The position numbers were made by a program, and so were the translations under genes. The notes below the pieces were generated by a model. It made no database searches. It was not told where the DNA came from and saw only the letters and a list, made by a program, of their open reading frames with translations. Below are positions 1 through 10,494 of a stretch of DNA of 64,000 nucleotides, in pieces. The first letter of the stretch is position 1. Every line of letters starts with the position of its first letter. Origin of the DNA: an uncultured Sphingomonas sp. (lineage in GTDB: Bacteria; Pseudomonadota; Alphaproteobacteria; Sphingomonadales; Sphingomonadaceae); the NCBI RefSeq assembly GCF_913774285.1, contig NZ_CAJYHX010000028.1, forward strand, positions 62,001-126,000, read 5' to 3'.

Positions 1-852
1 ATACAGCTTGACCGAGCGGAAGCTGCCACCCGCGGACGGGCCGCCGGCCGCGAGAAGCGCGTTCACCAACGTCGACAGGCTGGTGACCGAATAGGCCCCC
101 GGATTGTTAGCGAAGCCGGTTACGTAGACGCGAACGCCGGCCAGCTTCTTGATGCTGACCGCAACGCCATAGCCGCGATACTGGCGGCCGATGGCGGTGG
201 CGATGCGGTCCTTGAGATCGCGATAGCGGACGCCGATCAGGCTGACCGCACCCACATTGGGCAGGAAGATGCGGCCGTCGCGATCGATTTCGCGATCGAT
301 GCTGCCTTCCACCGAACCGGTGAGCGAGATCGACACGGTGTCGCCGACGTTCAGCGCATAGTCCGGCGGAATGGTCGTCGTCGACGGTACCGCGAAATCG
401 CGTGCCGCCGGCACCAAGAGGTCGGAGCCATAGCGCTTGAGGTCGCGACCGGTAACGTCGCGCGCCCATTTTTCGAACTCGCCGGGCGCGGCGGGCTTCT
501 TCAGATCGAGGCTGTCCAGTTCGAGCAAGCCGTTGGCGCCGCGGCGCGGCCCGAGGCGGCGGCTATCGCCATAATCGCCCTCGGACGACGACGGATCGCG
601 GACGGCAACCGGCTCATAGGGGCTGCTGGTGGTCGTCGTCTGGCTGTTGTCCGACCGATCGTTCTGGTCCCTGCGACCGCTCTGCTGCTGGTCGGAAGCG
701 TTCTGATCGCCCGTCGAGGTCCGCGGAATCGTATTCGGGTCGATGAGCTGTGCGAAGACCGGAAGAGGAGCGAGAAGCAAGGCGCTCGCCGATACGGAGC
801 GGGCAAGAAGGCGCATCGCCGCGTGCCTGCCCGTCTTGGTCATTGCCGTCAT
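1..852 (-). CDS. Polysaccharide biosynthesis/export protein with SLBB domain (Wza-like), 3' truncated by window edge
   Basis: Own translation of the minus strand: signal-like MTAMTKTGRHAAMRLLARSVSASALLLAPLPVFAQ, then ..PPDYALNVGDTVSISLTGSVEGSIDREIDRDGRIFLPNVGAVSLIGVRYRDLKDRI..VYVTGFANNPGAYSVTSLSTLVNALLAAGG..; not in the ORF track because it runs off the edge. Confidence 0.85.
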   Translation of the reverse strand, partial: MTAMTKTGRHAAMRLLARSVSASALLLAPLPVFAQLIDPNTIPRTSTGDQNASDQQQSGRRDQNDRSDNSQTTTTSSPYEPVAVRDPSSSEGDYGDSRRLGPRRGANGLLELDSLDLKKPAAPGEFEKWARDVTGRDLKRYGSDLLVPAARDFAVPSTTTIPPDYALNVGDTVSISLTGSVEGSIDREIDRDGRIFLPNVGAVSLIGVRYRDLKDRIATAIGRQYRGYGVAVSIKKLAGVRVYVTGFANNPGAYSVTSLSTLVNALLAAGGPSAGGSFRSVKLY

Positions 853-936
853 GTAGTCTCGTGTCCTTCGATTGTCGTCTTGCTCGCCGGGGCAGCCCCT
901 ATCACGCACCAGAATGGGAGGCCAGCATCGAGCGGA

Positions 937-1881
937 TCAGGAATGGCGGGCGCTCAGAAACGCCGCCGTCTCGCGGATTTGAACGTCTAGCGGCACCGGC
1001 GTGATGCCGTGGCGCGCCAGCAGGGCAGCGTAGGTCGGGCCGTCGCCGGCATAGCGGTCGGCCGTGGCTTCCATCACCGCGGCACGCTCGACGCCCGCCC
1101 CACCCAGCGTCTCGGCCACGGCGGTCGCGACCGCGCCCAGTTCCAGAACGCTGCCGCCCGAATCGAACCGAGCCACGCCCGAGCGCTCGGCTGCCATCAT
1201 CGCAACGATCAGCGAAATGAGCTCACGGATCGCGACATAGGCCCGGAACACCTCGCGCGGTGCACGCACCGCGATCGGCCGATGGGCCAGCGCATCCAGG
1301 ATGAAATTGGCGATCGCATAGGCCGCATGCTTGTTGATGTAGGGCCCGGTGATGTTGAAGATCCGGCCGATCACGGCGCGACGCCCCGACTCCTCGGCCC
1401 AGGCTGCGAAGCGGCGCTCGTCCTCCAGCTTCATCTCGCCGTACAGGCGCATTGCCGCGCTCGCCTGCGGATCGTCCAGCTTGGTCACCGCTCCCGAGGA
1501 AGCGACGAACAGCGCCTCGACCGGCAGGCTCCGCGCCGCCGCCAGCACCGTTGCGCTGATCGCGTCATTGGCTGCGCGATAGTCTTCCTCGCTCAGCGTC
1601 TCCGCACGATCCTTGGTGAGGAAGGCGAAGTGGAACAGCCAGATGCGCTCTGCCTGCAGGCGCGGCAAGTCGGCCAGCGGCTGCTGCTGCACCTCGCGGC
1701 CGCTCTGCAGCAGCAGCGTGCGGGCAGCGCTGCCGTAGCAGGAGACGCGCTCCTCAAGCGCATCGCCAAGCACCTTCTCCAGCAGGTCGAGGGTCGCCAG
1801 CCCGAGCCACCCGCCCGCACCGGCGAGAACGATATGCTGGTCGCCCTCCGCCAGAAGCCGGGCGACGGCCGGTTCAAGCAT
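937..1881 (-). CDS. NAD-dependent epimerase/dehydratase family protein
   Basis: ORF with internal start MLEPAVARLL; Rossmann-like IVLAGAGGWLGLATLDLLE; overlaps the upstream HAD gene. Confidence 0.75.
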   Translation of the reverse strand: MLEPAVARLLAEGDQHIVLAGAGGWLGLATLDLLEKVLGDALEERVSCYGSAARTLLLQSGREVQQQPLADLPRLQAERIWLFHFAFLTKDRAETLSEEDYRAANDAISATVLAAARSLPVEALFVASSGAVTKLDDPQASAAMRLYGEMKLEDERRFAAWAEESGRRAVIGRIFNITGPYINKHAAYAIANFILDALAHRPIAVRAPREVFRAYVAIRELISLIVAMMAAERSGVARFDSGGSVLELGAVATAVAETLGGAGVERAAVMEATADRYAGDGPTYAALLARHGITPVPLDVQIRETAAFLSARHS

Positions 1882-2536
1882 GGACCGACCCGATCCGCTC
1901 CGACAAGGCGTCGGTGAAGGTGGTGAAGCAGTCGAAACAGTCGGACTCGCCGGGATCCCATTCGGGATCGGCATAGCCATAGGTCATCAGGTAGAAGGCC
2001 ATTCCTGCGTCGCGCGCGACCGCATGATCGAGTTCGCTGTCACCGACGAACACCGCTTCGTGCGGAGCGCAGCCCAGACGATCGGTGACCGCACGCAGCA
2101 GATCGGGCTCGGGCTTCGGCCGCAGCCCCGGCTGGCCGCCGACCACGACTTCGAAATACTGTGCCAGCCCGGTGTCCTCGAGCACCTTGTCACAGAGATT
2201 CTGCGGCTTGTTCGAGCAGATCGAGAGGCGAAGGCCGGCGCGGTGCAGCCGCTCCAGCCCGGCGGCCACCCCCGGGAAGAGACTCTCCCGCCGGGTGACG
2301 TGGCGCGCATAGCGGGTACGGAAATCGGTGAGATCGTCCGCGAAGTGGCGCCGCGCAGGCCCCAGCAGTGCCGAGACCATCTCAGCACCGCCGCTGCTCA
2401 TGTGCAGCCGCGCCTCGACCGGATCGATCGCGTGCTTGACGCCGCGATCGCCGATCATGCCAGTGAGGATCGAAACGCACACCTCGCAGCTGTCGACCAG
2501 CGTGCCGTCGAGGTCGAAGATGACGTGCCGGATCAC
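1874..2536 (-). CDS. HAD family hydrolase (phosphoglycolate phosphatase-like)
   Basis: DLDGTLVDS motif I, SICSNKP motif II, VGDSELD motif IV. Confidence 0.85.
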   Translation of the reverse strand: MIRHVIFDLDGTLVDSCEVCVSILTGMIGDRGVKHAIDPVEARLHMSSGGAEMVSALLGPARRHFADDLTDFRTRYARHVTRRESLFPGVAAGLERLHRAGLRLSICSNKPQNLCDKVLEDTGLAQYFEVVVGGQPGLRPKPEPDLLRAVTDRLGCAPHEAVFVGDSELDHAVARDAGMAFYLMTYGYADPEWDPGESDCFDCFTTFTDALSERIGSVHA

Positions 2537-4377
2537 GGGCGCATCGCCTCGGCCAGTTCCTCACGCGGAAGGAAGGGCGACAGATCCTCGAGCGTCGGCG
2601 ACACCATCGTGCCGTCCTCCAGGCGCCGCGAGCTGAGCTTGGGCGCGAATTCCTGGCGCTTGTCGATCATCACTTCGCACAACTGCGGCCCCTCGCCGTC
2701 GAGCGTCGCGCGGATCGCCGCCGAGAGATCGGCATGCGTCGCGACGTTCGACGAGGGCAGGCCGAAGCCCGCTGCCAGCTTGGCGAAATTGGGGAAGGAC
2801 AGACCGCTGTCCGGGCCGCAGCCGACGATGTTGTCGGGGAAGTGGTTCTGCTGCGACTGGCGGATCGAGTGATAGCCGTCGTTGTTCAGCACGAAGATCT
2901 TCACCGGCAGCTGCTGACCGACGATGGTCTGCAGCTCCTGCAGGTTCATCATGATGCTGCCGTCACCGGCCAGGCAGATGATCCGCCGTCCGCCGCCGGC
3001 CTGATAGGCGCCAATCGCCGCCGGCAGGTCATAGCCCATCGAGGCGCAGCCGGAATTGGTGAACAGGCGCTGCCCTTCCTTCAGGTCCGCCGCCTGGAAC
3101 ATCGTGACGCAGGCGGTGCCGTCGCCGGAGACGATGATGTCGCCTTCCTCCAGCTCGCGGAACAGCAGCTCGCCGAACACGTACGGATTGATCAGCCCGT
3201 CGGTCTCCCAATAGTCGGGCAGGACCACCGGATATTGCGCGGCACGCGCGCGGCTGCGCGCCAGGAAGGCGGCGCGCGCCTCGGCCTTGTCGCCTTCGGG
3301 CAGCGGCAGCGCCGCCGCGGCCGCGAAGAAGGCACGCAGATCGGCGTGGATCGGGCGGTGCAGGTTGAGCGTCGGCTTGGCGAGCTCGGCGCCGTCGATC
3401 TCGACCATCGCGACGCGCGCGTTGCGGGCGAAGCTCTGCCAGTTGTAGCTGATCTGGCGAATGTTGAGGCGCGAGCCGAGCACGAGCAGGTAATCCGCGG
3501 TCTGCACCGCGAAATTGCCGCCGCGATCGCCGACCGTGCCGGGCCGGCCGACATAGAGCGGGTGCGCGTTGGGCATCGCATCGTGCGCGTTCCAGCCGGT
3601 CACCACCGGCACGCCCAGCCGTTCGACGAAGCGCAGGAACTCGGCATGCTGGCCGGAAATGCGCACACCGGCGCCGACCAGCACGACCGGACGCTCGGCA
3701 GCGCAGAGCTCGCCCAGCATCGCGGCGACTTCCGCCTCGAGCGCCGCACCTTCCAGCAGGCCGAGTTCGGCCTGATTGTTCGCCACCTCGCCCGCCTCGT
3801 CCGCGGTTGCTGGGTCGAACGGCTCGAGCGCATCGAAATCGACCGGCGCGGCCTGCACGTCGATCGGCACATCGATCCACACCGGGCCGGGACGGCCGCG
3901 GCGACAAAGGTACAGCGCCTTCTCGACCACCTTGCGGGTGTCGAGCGGATCGTTGAGCACCACGGCGTATTTGGTGATGCCGCGCACCATCGAGACGATA
4001 TCGACTTCCTGGTCGCCCAGCTGGCGCAGCGGGATGGCCGGATAATTGCCTGCATAGGTCTCGCGCTTCACCTGGCCCGACACCACGACCATGCCGATCG
4101 AATCGACATAGGCACCATATACGCCATTGAGCGCATTGACGCCGCCCGGCCCGGTGGTGACGTTAACTACCGCCGGCGTGCCGGAAAGACGGCAATAGGC
4201 CTCGGCTGCAATAGCCGCGGCCTGTTCGTGATGGGTGAAGACCTTGTTCAGGCCCTTCTCTCGACCAAATGCATCGTTCAGATGCATGGCACCGCCGCCG
4301 GTGAGCATGAAGCAGTCGGTGATCCCGTGCTCCACCAGCATGCGGGCAATGAGATCGGCTACGCGCGTTTTTGCCAT
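2533..4377 (-). CDS. Thiamine diphosphate-binding enzyme (acetolactate synthase-like; YerE-like candidate)
   Basis: THHEQAAAIAAEAY catalytic Glu region; GDGSIMMNLQELQTIV...NN ThDP motif; located in CDP-sugar cluster. Confidence 0.85.
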   Translation of the reverse strand: MAKTRVADLIARMLVEHGITDCFMLTGGGAMHLNDAFGREKGLNKVFTHHEQAAAIAAEAYCRLSGTPAVVNVTTGPGGVNALNGVYGAYVDSIGMVVVSGQVKRETYAGNYPAIPLRQLGDQEVDIVSMVRGITKYAVVLNDPLDTRKVVEKALYLCRRGRPGPVWIDVPIDVQAAPVDFDALEPFDPATADEAGEVANNQAELGLLEGAALEAEVAAMLGELCAAERPVVLVGAGVRISGQHAEFLRFVERLGVPVVTGWNAHDAMPNAHPLYVGRPGTVGDRGGNFAVQTADYLLVLGSRLNIRQISYNWQSFARNARVAMVEIDGAELAKPTLNLHRPIHADLRAFFAAAAALPLPEGDKAEARAAFLARSRARAAQYPVVLPDYWETDGLINPYVFGELLFRELEEGDIIVSGDGTACVTMFQAADLKEGQRLFTNSGCASMGYDLPAAIGAYQAGGGRRIICLAGDGSIMMNLQELQTIVGQQLPVKIFVLNNDGYHSIRQSQQNHFPDNIVGCGPDSGLSFPNFAKLAAGFGLPSSNVATHADLSAAIRATLDGEGPQLCEVMIDKRQEFAPKLSSRRLEDGTMVSPTLEDLSPFLPREELAEAMRP

Positions 4378-4556
4378 GCTATTCGAACCAGCTCACTTTT
4401 CGCCGTGAAAATCTCCATCATTGTAGATGCGACTTCCTTAACCGGCTCGATATCGTTGACGATTGTCTACGGGATTCGACGGATAGTTGCCGCCCTTGTT
4501 CCCACCAGTGGCTGCCGGGCGCGCGCGCCTGCGCCGCCCGGCACCCAGGCTCCGCT

Positions 4557-5918
4557 TCAGGCGCCCTGACGCAGGAAGAGCGCGATCTGCTCGACGATAT
4601 AGTCGAGATGATCGGCGGTCAGCCCCGGATAGACGCCGATCCAGAAGGTGTTGGTGGTCACCAGATCCGCATTGGTGAGGTCGCCGACCACGCGATAGTT
4701 GCGGCCCTTCATGTAGGGCTGGCGCAGCAGGTTGCCGCCGAACAGCAGGCGCGTGCCGATCTTCTTATCGTTGAGGAACTGGACCAGCGCCTCACGATCG
4801 ATGCCCGCTTCCGGACGGATCGTGATCGGGAAGCCGAACCAGGACGGCTCGCTGTTCGGAGTCGCCTCCGGCAGGATGAACACGTCCTCATGGGCGCGCA
4901 GGCGCTCGGTGAGCCCGGCGAAGTTACGGGCGCGGGCCGCGATGAAGCCGTCGAGATGACCGAGCTGGGAGAGGCCGACAGCGGCCTGCATGTCGGTGAT
5001 CTTCAGATTGTAGCCGGCGTGACCATAAGTGTACTTGTGGTCGTAGCCCATCGGCAGCGTGCCGAGCTTGCGGGCGAAGCGCTTGCCGCAGGTATTGTCC
5101 TGGCCCGGCTGGCACCAGCAGTCGCGGCCCCAGTCGCGCATCGATTCGATCACGCGCTTGAGACGCGGCTTGTCGGTGAACACCGCACCGCCCTCGCCCA
5201 TCGTGATGTGGTGCGCCGGGTAGAAGCTGAGCGTGCCGATATGGCCGAAGGTGCCGACGCCCTGGCCGTTATAGGTGGCGCCCAGCGCGTCGCAGCAATC
5301 CTCGACGACCCAGAGATTGTACTTCTCGGCGACGCGCATCACCTCGGCGAGGTCGAACGGATTGCCCAGCGTGTGCGCGATCATGATGGCGCGGGTCTTG
5401 TCGCTGACCGCCGCCTCGATCATCTCGGGCTTGATGTTGTAGGTCGGGATGTCGACGTCGACGAATACCGGGGTCAGGCCGTACTGCAGCGACGGGTTGA
5501 CCGTGGTCGGGAAGCCGGTTGCGACGGTGATCACCTCGTCGCCCGCCTTCAGCGCGTCGCCGCGGAAATAATGCGAGGTCAGCGTCGACAGCGCCAGCAG
5601 GTTCGCCGACGAGCCGCTGTTGGTCGTCAGCGCGTGCGCGACGCCGAGGCGCTTGGCCAGCTTGGCCTCGAATTCTTCGTTGAAGCGACCGGTGGTCAGC
5701 CAGAAGTCGAGCGAGGAATCGACGAGATTCCGCATGTCGCTCGAATCATAGACCTTGCCCGAGACGGGCACCACGCTCTCGCCGGGGATGAAGGTCTTGG
5801 GCGCGTGGAAGCGCCGGGCATATTCCTCGGTCAGGTTGAGGATCAGCGAGCGCAGCTGGCCCTCGTCGCAATCTTGCGCCAGCGCCGCCGGGTTGGCAGC
5901 CAGTTCCTGAACAGTCAT
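4557..5918 (-). CDS. rfbH: Lipopolysaccharide biosynthesis protein RfbH (CDP-6-deoxy-4-keto-glucose 3-dehydrase, E1), DegT/DnrJ family
   Basis: [10 protein letters not shown].. start; [76 protein letters not shown]. Confidence 0.9.
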   Translation of the reverse strand: MTVQELAANPAALAQDCDEGQLRSLILNLTEEYARRFHAPKTFIPGESVVPVSGKVYDSSDMRNLVDSSLDFWLTTGRFNEEFEAKLAKRLGVAHALTTNSGSSANLLALSTLTSHYFRGDALKAGDEVITVATGFPTTVNPSLQYGLTPVFVDVDIPTYNIKPEMIEAAVSDKTRAIMIAHTLGNPFDLAEVMRVAEKYNLWVVEDCCDALGATYNGQGVGTFGHIGTLSFYPAHHITMGEGGAVFTDKPRLKRVIESMRDWGRDCWCQPGQDNTCGKRFARKLGTLPMGYDHKYTYGHAGYNLKITDMQAAVGLSQLGHLDGFIAARARNFAGLTERLRAHEDVFILPEATPNSEPSWFGFPITIRPEAGIDREALVQFLNDKKIGTRLLFGGNLLRQPYMKGRNYRVVGDLTNADLVTTNTFWIGVYPGLTADHLDYIVEQIALFLRQGA

Positions 5919-5922
5919 GATC

Positions 5923-6996
5923 CTACTTTCTCCCCGCCAGCACGCGGTCCAGCTGCTGGCGATATGCGTCCAATTGGTCGATCGATGTTGCAAGCGCATT
6001 GCCGCCATCGGCGACGGCGCGGTGCCAGTCGACGATGTAGCGCAGCGCTTCTTCAAGCCGCAGTGCCGGGCGCCAGCCGAGTTCGGTGCGCGCCTTCGAG
6101 CAGTCGAGCTTGAGGATCTTCGCCTCGTGCAGCTGCGCCTGCTCCTCGGTGCGCCAGCCGGGGCCGCCCCAGGCCGCGCACATGCGATCGGCGATCCAGC
6201 GCACCGGCTGGGTGTCGTCGTCGGCCGGGCCGAAATTCCAGCCGGTCGCCGCCCAGGCGTCGCCCGCGGCAAGATGCTGCGCGATCATCAGATAGCCGCC
6301 CAGCGCCTCGAGCACGTGCTGCCACGGCCGGATCGAACCCGGCGAGCGGATGAACGGCGCCTCGCCTGCGATCAGTGCGCGGATGATGTCCGGGATCAGC
6401 CGATCGGCCGCCCAGTCACCGCCGCCGATGACGTTGCCGGCGCGCACCGAGGCGAGCTGCGGCCCGTTGGCAAAGAAGCTGCGACGATAGGCCGCGATGA
6501 TCAGCTCCGCCGCGCCCTTGCTGGCGCTGTACGGATCATAGCCGCCCATCGGATCGCTCTCGCGATAGGGCCAGACCCATTCGCGGTTCTCGTAGCATTT
6601 GTCGCTGGTGACGCAGACGATGGCCTTCAGCCCGTCGACGCGACGGCAGGCATCGAGCACGTGCGCGGTGCCCTGAACATTGGTCGCGAAGGTCTCGACC
6701 GGCGTCTCGTAGGACAGGCGCACCAGCGGCTGCGCGGCGAGGTGGAACACCACCTCCGGCTGCGCCGCGGCCATCGCCGCCTCCACCGCCGCCATGTCGC
6801 GGATGTCGCCTTCGACATGGGTGACCATGTCGGCGATCCCGGCCTGGCGGAACAGGCTGACCGGCTCCGCCGCGAGCGAGAAGCCGGTAACCTCGGCACC
6901 CATGCGGGTGAGCCACAAGGCCAGCCAGCTGCCCTTGAACCCGGTGTGGCCGGTCAGGAATACCCTGCGGCCACGCCAGAAATCTTCGTTCACCAT
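5923..6996 (-). CDS. rfbG: CDP-glucose 4,6-dehydratase
   Basis: [50 protein letters not shown]-type SDR motif (YSASKGAAE). Confidence 0.9.
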   Translation of the reverse strand: MVNEDFWRGRRVFLTGHTGFKGSWLALWLTRMGAEVTGFSLAAEPVSLFRQAGIADMVTHVEGDIRDMAAVEAAMAAAQPEVVFHLAAQPLVRLSYETPVETFATNVQGTAHVLDACRRVDGLKAIVCVTSDKCYENREWVWPYRESDPMGGYDPYSASKGAAELIIAAYRRSFFANGPQLASVRAGNVIGGGDWAADRLIPDIIRALIAGEAPFIRSPGSIRPWQHVLEALGGYLMIAQHLAAGDAWAATGWNFGPADDDTQPVRWIADRMCAAWGGPGWRTEEQAQLHEAKILKLDCSKARTELGWRPALRLEEALRYIVDWHRAVADGGNALATSIDQLDAYRQQLDRVLAGRK

Positions 6997-7763
6997 GACT
7001 TCCAGGGAGCTCCCTGCGCCCACAGGGCCTCGAGATGCTGCTTGTCGCGCAGCGTGTCCATCGGCTGCCAGAAGCCGTCGTGGCGATAACCCATCAGCTC
7101 GCCCGAAGACGCCAGGCGCTCCAGCGGCTCGCGCTCCCAAATCGTATCGGGCGCGTCGATCAGATCGACCACTGAGGGATCCAGCACGAAGAAGCCGCCG
7201 TTGATCAGCCCACCGTCGCCGGCCGGCTTCTCGACGAAGCTGCGCACGCTGTCACCCTCGAACTCGAGCGCGCCGAAGCGCCCCGGCGGTGCGACGGCAG
7301 TGATCGTCGCCTTGCGGCCATGCGCACGGTGGAACGCGAGCTGCGCCGTCACGTCGATGTCGGCAACGCCGTCCCCGTAGGTGAAGCAGAAGGGGGTGCC
7401 CGGCTCCAGATACTGGCGAACGGCGCGCAGACGACCGCCGGTCATCGCATCCTTACCGGTCTCGACGAGCGTGATGCGCCACGGCTCGCTCCAGTTCTGA
7501 TGAACCTCCATGCTGTTCTTGGAAAGGTCCAGGGTCACGTCGGCAGTATGCAAGAAGTAATTGGCAAAATACTCCTTGATCATATAGCCCTTATACCCGA
7601 GGCAGATCACGAAGTCGTTGATTCCATGACTGGAATAGATCTTCATGATATGCCACAGAATCGGCATCCCGCCCACTTCCACCATCGGCTTGGGACGCAC
7701 GGACGTCTCTTCGCCTAGGCGGGTTCCCAGCCCCCCGGCTAGGATAACTGCTTTGACCGACAT
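6990..7763 (-). CDS. rfbF: Glucose-1-phosphate cytidylyltransferase
   Basis: KAVILAGGLGTRLGEETSVRPKPMVEVGGMPILWHIMKIYSSHG nucleotidyltransferase signature. Confidence 0.93.
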   Translation of the reverse strand: MSVKAVILAGGLGTRLGEETSVRPKPMVEVGGMPILWHIMKIYSSHGINDFVICLGYKGYMIKEYFANYFLHTADVTLDLSKNSMEVHQNWSEPWRITLVETGKDAMTGGRLRAVRQYLEPGTPFCFTYGDGVADIDVTAQLAFHRAHGRKATITAVAPPGRFGALEFEGDSVRSFVEKPAGDGGLINGGFFVLDPSVVDLIDAPDTIWEREPLERLASSGELMGYRHDGFWQPMDTLRDKQHLEALWAQGAPWKSW

Positions 7764-8059
7764 GATATTCCAGTAACTGAGATGACTTTGCCCGGGCCTC
7801 CGTGGAAGCTTCCGGTTTGCGTGTCAAGTTCTCTCTCAGACAGCTGGCCGCATGCGCAAAACGGCGTCAGCCAGCGGCGCGCGCACATGAAGAAGAAAAT
7901 AGGCCAAGGCCCCCTGCCCTGGCTTCTTCGACAGCAGCGGCTGCCGCAGCGCCAGTTGCAACACGACTTCATTTTGCAACAATCCAGCGCCGTTATTCGC
8001 GTTGACAGCCGTCTGCAGCCGTTTTCCGGCATGCCGGGCGGCGAACTGCCCGGTCGCCG

Positions 8060-9139
8060 CTAGACCCGTACCGCCCCGGGCGGCAGCCGCTTGTCGTAGC
8101 CCGGGATCTCCCAAGCCACGCGGTGGACCAGCGGCGCATCGGGCAGGGTGCGGCGGCGGAACAGGTTCGCCCGCCATTCCCAGCGCTGCCGGTCGAAGCT
8201 GTAGCGCTTCTTCGGCACGAATTCGGCGAGCGACCAGAACAGGGTCATCGTCCGGTCGTGCAGCGTCGCGGTGGGGGATGCCGGGGCGTAGCGCGGATTG
8301 GTCTTGCCGAGGACTTCGTCGAGCCGTGCCTGGTCGAGCAGCAGCCCCGCCGCGCGCGCCTCGTCCGCCATCCACTCCAGGGCATATTTCGACAGGCCGC
8401 TGTCCGCCTCGGGCCAGCCGCCGCCGACGTCGCCGTGCCAGCCGGGAAACCACACTTCTTTGAGGTCCCGCCCCGGAATCGCCTCGAACCAGTTGACCCG
8501 GAAGAAGCCGCGGCGCTCGTCGAGCGCCATGGCGTGGCGGATGATCGCCGCACCCGGCACCTTGCGGGTATAGGGCAGCGCCAGCGGGTTGCCGATCCAG
8601 CCGACCGAATTGACCGTATCCCACACGCCGAGGAAATGGACCGGGCATTCGCGACCGGAGATCGTCGCCTTGAAGTCGGCGGCGAGCTGGAAATAATCCG
8701 CGCGGTCGGACTCGCGCCTGGCGCGCCGGATCGCCCACAGCATCTCGACCGCGAACGGCACCAGCGCATCGTTGCCCGGCGCCGCAAGGCCGTACATCGA
8801 CAGCATCGCCGCTACCACCCGCGCGGTATAGGCGCCGCGGCTGAAGCCGAACAGGAACACCCGGTCGCCGGGCTGGTAGGCGTTCATCAGGAAGCGATAG
8901 GCATCGACAATGTCGTCCTGCAGCCGGTAGCCGAAGGCGAGCCCCAGCCACTTGCCGACGGTGCCGCCCACCCTGGTGCCGATGCCGGTCGGTGCGCGCG
9001 TGCCAATGCCCGGGTGATAATAGACCGCCTGCCGGGCCGGATCCTTTTCTAGTGCGTGAAAGAGCTTGATCACGCTGGTGCGGTCCTTGGCGAACTCGTT
9101 CGAAGTACCGTCGCAGCACAGCACAATGTTCCGCGCCAT
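8060..9139 (-). CDS. DUF2235 alpha/beta-hydrolase domain protein
   Basis: MARNIVLCCDGTSNEF..; LFGFSRGAYTARVVAAML nucleophile elbow; HFLGVWDTVNSVGW; WFPGWHGDVGGGW. Confidence 0.85.
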   Translation of the reverse strand: MARNIVLCCDGTSNEFAKDRTSVIKLFHALEKDPARQAVYYHPGIGTRAPTGIGTRVGGTVGKWLGLAFGYRLQDDIVDAYRFLMNAYQPGDRVFLFGFSRGAYTARVVAAMLSMYGLAAPGNDALVPFAVEMLWAIRRARRESDRADYFQLAADFKATISGRECPVHFLGVWDTVNSVGWIGNPLALPYTRKVPGAAIIRHAMALDERRGFFRVNWFEAIPGRDLKEVWFPGWHGDVGGGWPEADSGLSKYALEWMADEARAAGLLLDQARLDEVLGKTNPRYAPASPTATLHDRTMTLFWSLAEFVPKKRYSFDRQRWEWRANLFRRRTLPDAPLVHRVAWEIPGYDKRLPPGAVRV

Positions 9140-9396
9140 TTCCCCCGCCCCCGCCGATGGTTCCGCCCGCGGACTATTTTGCCCGTTTTGCACAACGCTG
9201 TCACGATCCGAAGCAGAGACGGTGGCGGGATCCGTGCGGGCGACAACTCTGCGCTGCGCTGTCCAAACAAGGATGGCGACCGGAGACCCGCGCCTGGGCT
9301 GCTGCCGCATCGGGTTGACGGTCGCTTCAATTTGTCTGACTAAAGCCTTGGACGGCGTGCCGATGGTAGGGGCGCTGGGGGTATGAGGCGGATGTC

Positions 9397-10494
9397 ATGA
9401 TCGAAGGCCGGGATGCGAACAGGCGCGGCGACGCGGAGACGGACGGCGCGGCCGCGTTGCAGCTCGGCCGGCGAAGCCTGGTCGGAGGCCTCGCGGCGCT
9501 GTCGTTTGCCCCTGCCGCGGCATGGGGGCGGGCAACCGCAAGCATCGTCAACCCGGTGGTGCGGCAGCGGGCCGATGCGCAGGTCTTCCGGCACACCGAC
9601 GGCTGGTATTATCTGACCGGTTCGGTGCCCGAATATGACCGGCTGGTATTGCGCCGGTCGCACACGCTGGCGGGGCTCGCCACCGCGCCCGAGCGCGTGC
9701 TGTGGCGGCACGAGGCACGCGGGCCGATGTCGGGCTTTCTCTGGGCGCCCGAGCTGCACCTGGTCGACGGCAAATGGGTGATGTACTTCGCCGCCGGGCC
9801 CAGCGGCGGCGGCGAGGACGTGTTCCGCATCCGCACCTACGCCGTAGCGTGCGACGGCCCCGATCCGATGACGGGCACCTGGTCCGTGCTCGGCCAGCTC
9901 CAGACGCCGTGGGACAGCTTCAACCTCGATTCCACCAGCTTCGTCCACAAGGGGCGGCGCTATCTCGCCTGGGCGCAGCGCGAGCCCGGCATCGAGACCA
10001 ACTCGAACCTCTATCTGGCCCCGCTCGCCTCGCCGCTCACGCTCGCCGCCAAACCGGTGCGGCTGTCGGTGCCGACGCTCGACTGGGAGGTGCAGGGCTT
10101 CAAGGTCAACGAGGCACCCGCCGTGCTGATCCGCAACGGCAAGCTGTTCATGACCTATTCGGCGAGTGCTACCGATGCGCGCTACTGCCTGGGCATGCTC
10201 ACCGCCCGCGCCGATGCGGACCTGATGGATGCGGCCAGCTGGTCCAAATCGCCGGTGCCGGTGTTCCAGACCTCCACCGCGCACAAGATCTTCGGGCCGG
10301 GGCACAACAGCTTCACGGTCGACGAGCGCGGACGCGATGTGCTGGTCTATCATGCGCGCGATTATGCCGAAATCCAGGGCGACCCGCTGTTCGATCCCAA
10401 TCGCCACACCCGCATGCAGTATTTCCGCTACCGCGCCGACGGCACGCCGGACTTCGGCGAGCCGGTCGCCAACGGCCCGCTGCCGCGGCGTTGA
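9397..10494 (+). CDS. Glycoside hydrolase family 43-like (arabinofuranosidase/xylosidase-type), twin-arginine-like signal
   Basis: GRRSLVGGLAALSF..; DAQVFRHTDGWYYLTGSVPEYDRLVLRRS; FLWAPELHLVDGKWVMYFAAGP. Confidence 0.85.
   Translation: MIEGRDANRRGDAETDGAAALQLGRRSLVGGLAALSFAPAAAWGRATASIVNPVVRQRADAQVFRHTDGWYYLTGSVPEYDRLVLRRSHTLAGLATAPERVLWRHEARGPMSGFLWAPELHLVDGKWVMYFAAGPSGGGEDVFRIRTYAVACDGPDPMTGTWSVLGQLQTPWDSFNLDSTSFVHKGRRYLAWAQREPGIETNSNLYLAPLASPLTLAAKPVRLSVPTLDWEVQGFKVNEAPAVLIRNGKLFMTYSASATDARYCLGMLTARADADLMDAASWSKSPVPVFQTSTAHKIFGPGHNSFTVDERGRDVLVYHARDYAEIQGDPLFDPNRHTRMQYFRYRADGTPDFGEPVANGPLPRR

Noticed and set aside
2734-4569. Long plus-strand ORF (611 aa)
   Set aside because: Antisense to the ThDP enzyme; His/Arg/Val-rich translation without family motifs, typical of high-GC shadow ORFs.
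4371-6113. Long plus-strand ORF (580 aa)
   Set aside because: Antisense of rfbH; no recognisable motif.
9702-10490. N-terminal extension of ORF 9702..11489
   Set aside because: Out-of-frame reading of the first GH43 gene; the real second GH43 begins at TTG 10491.
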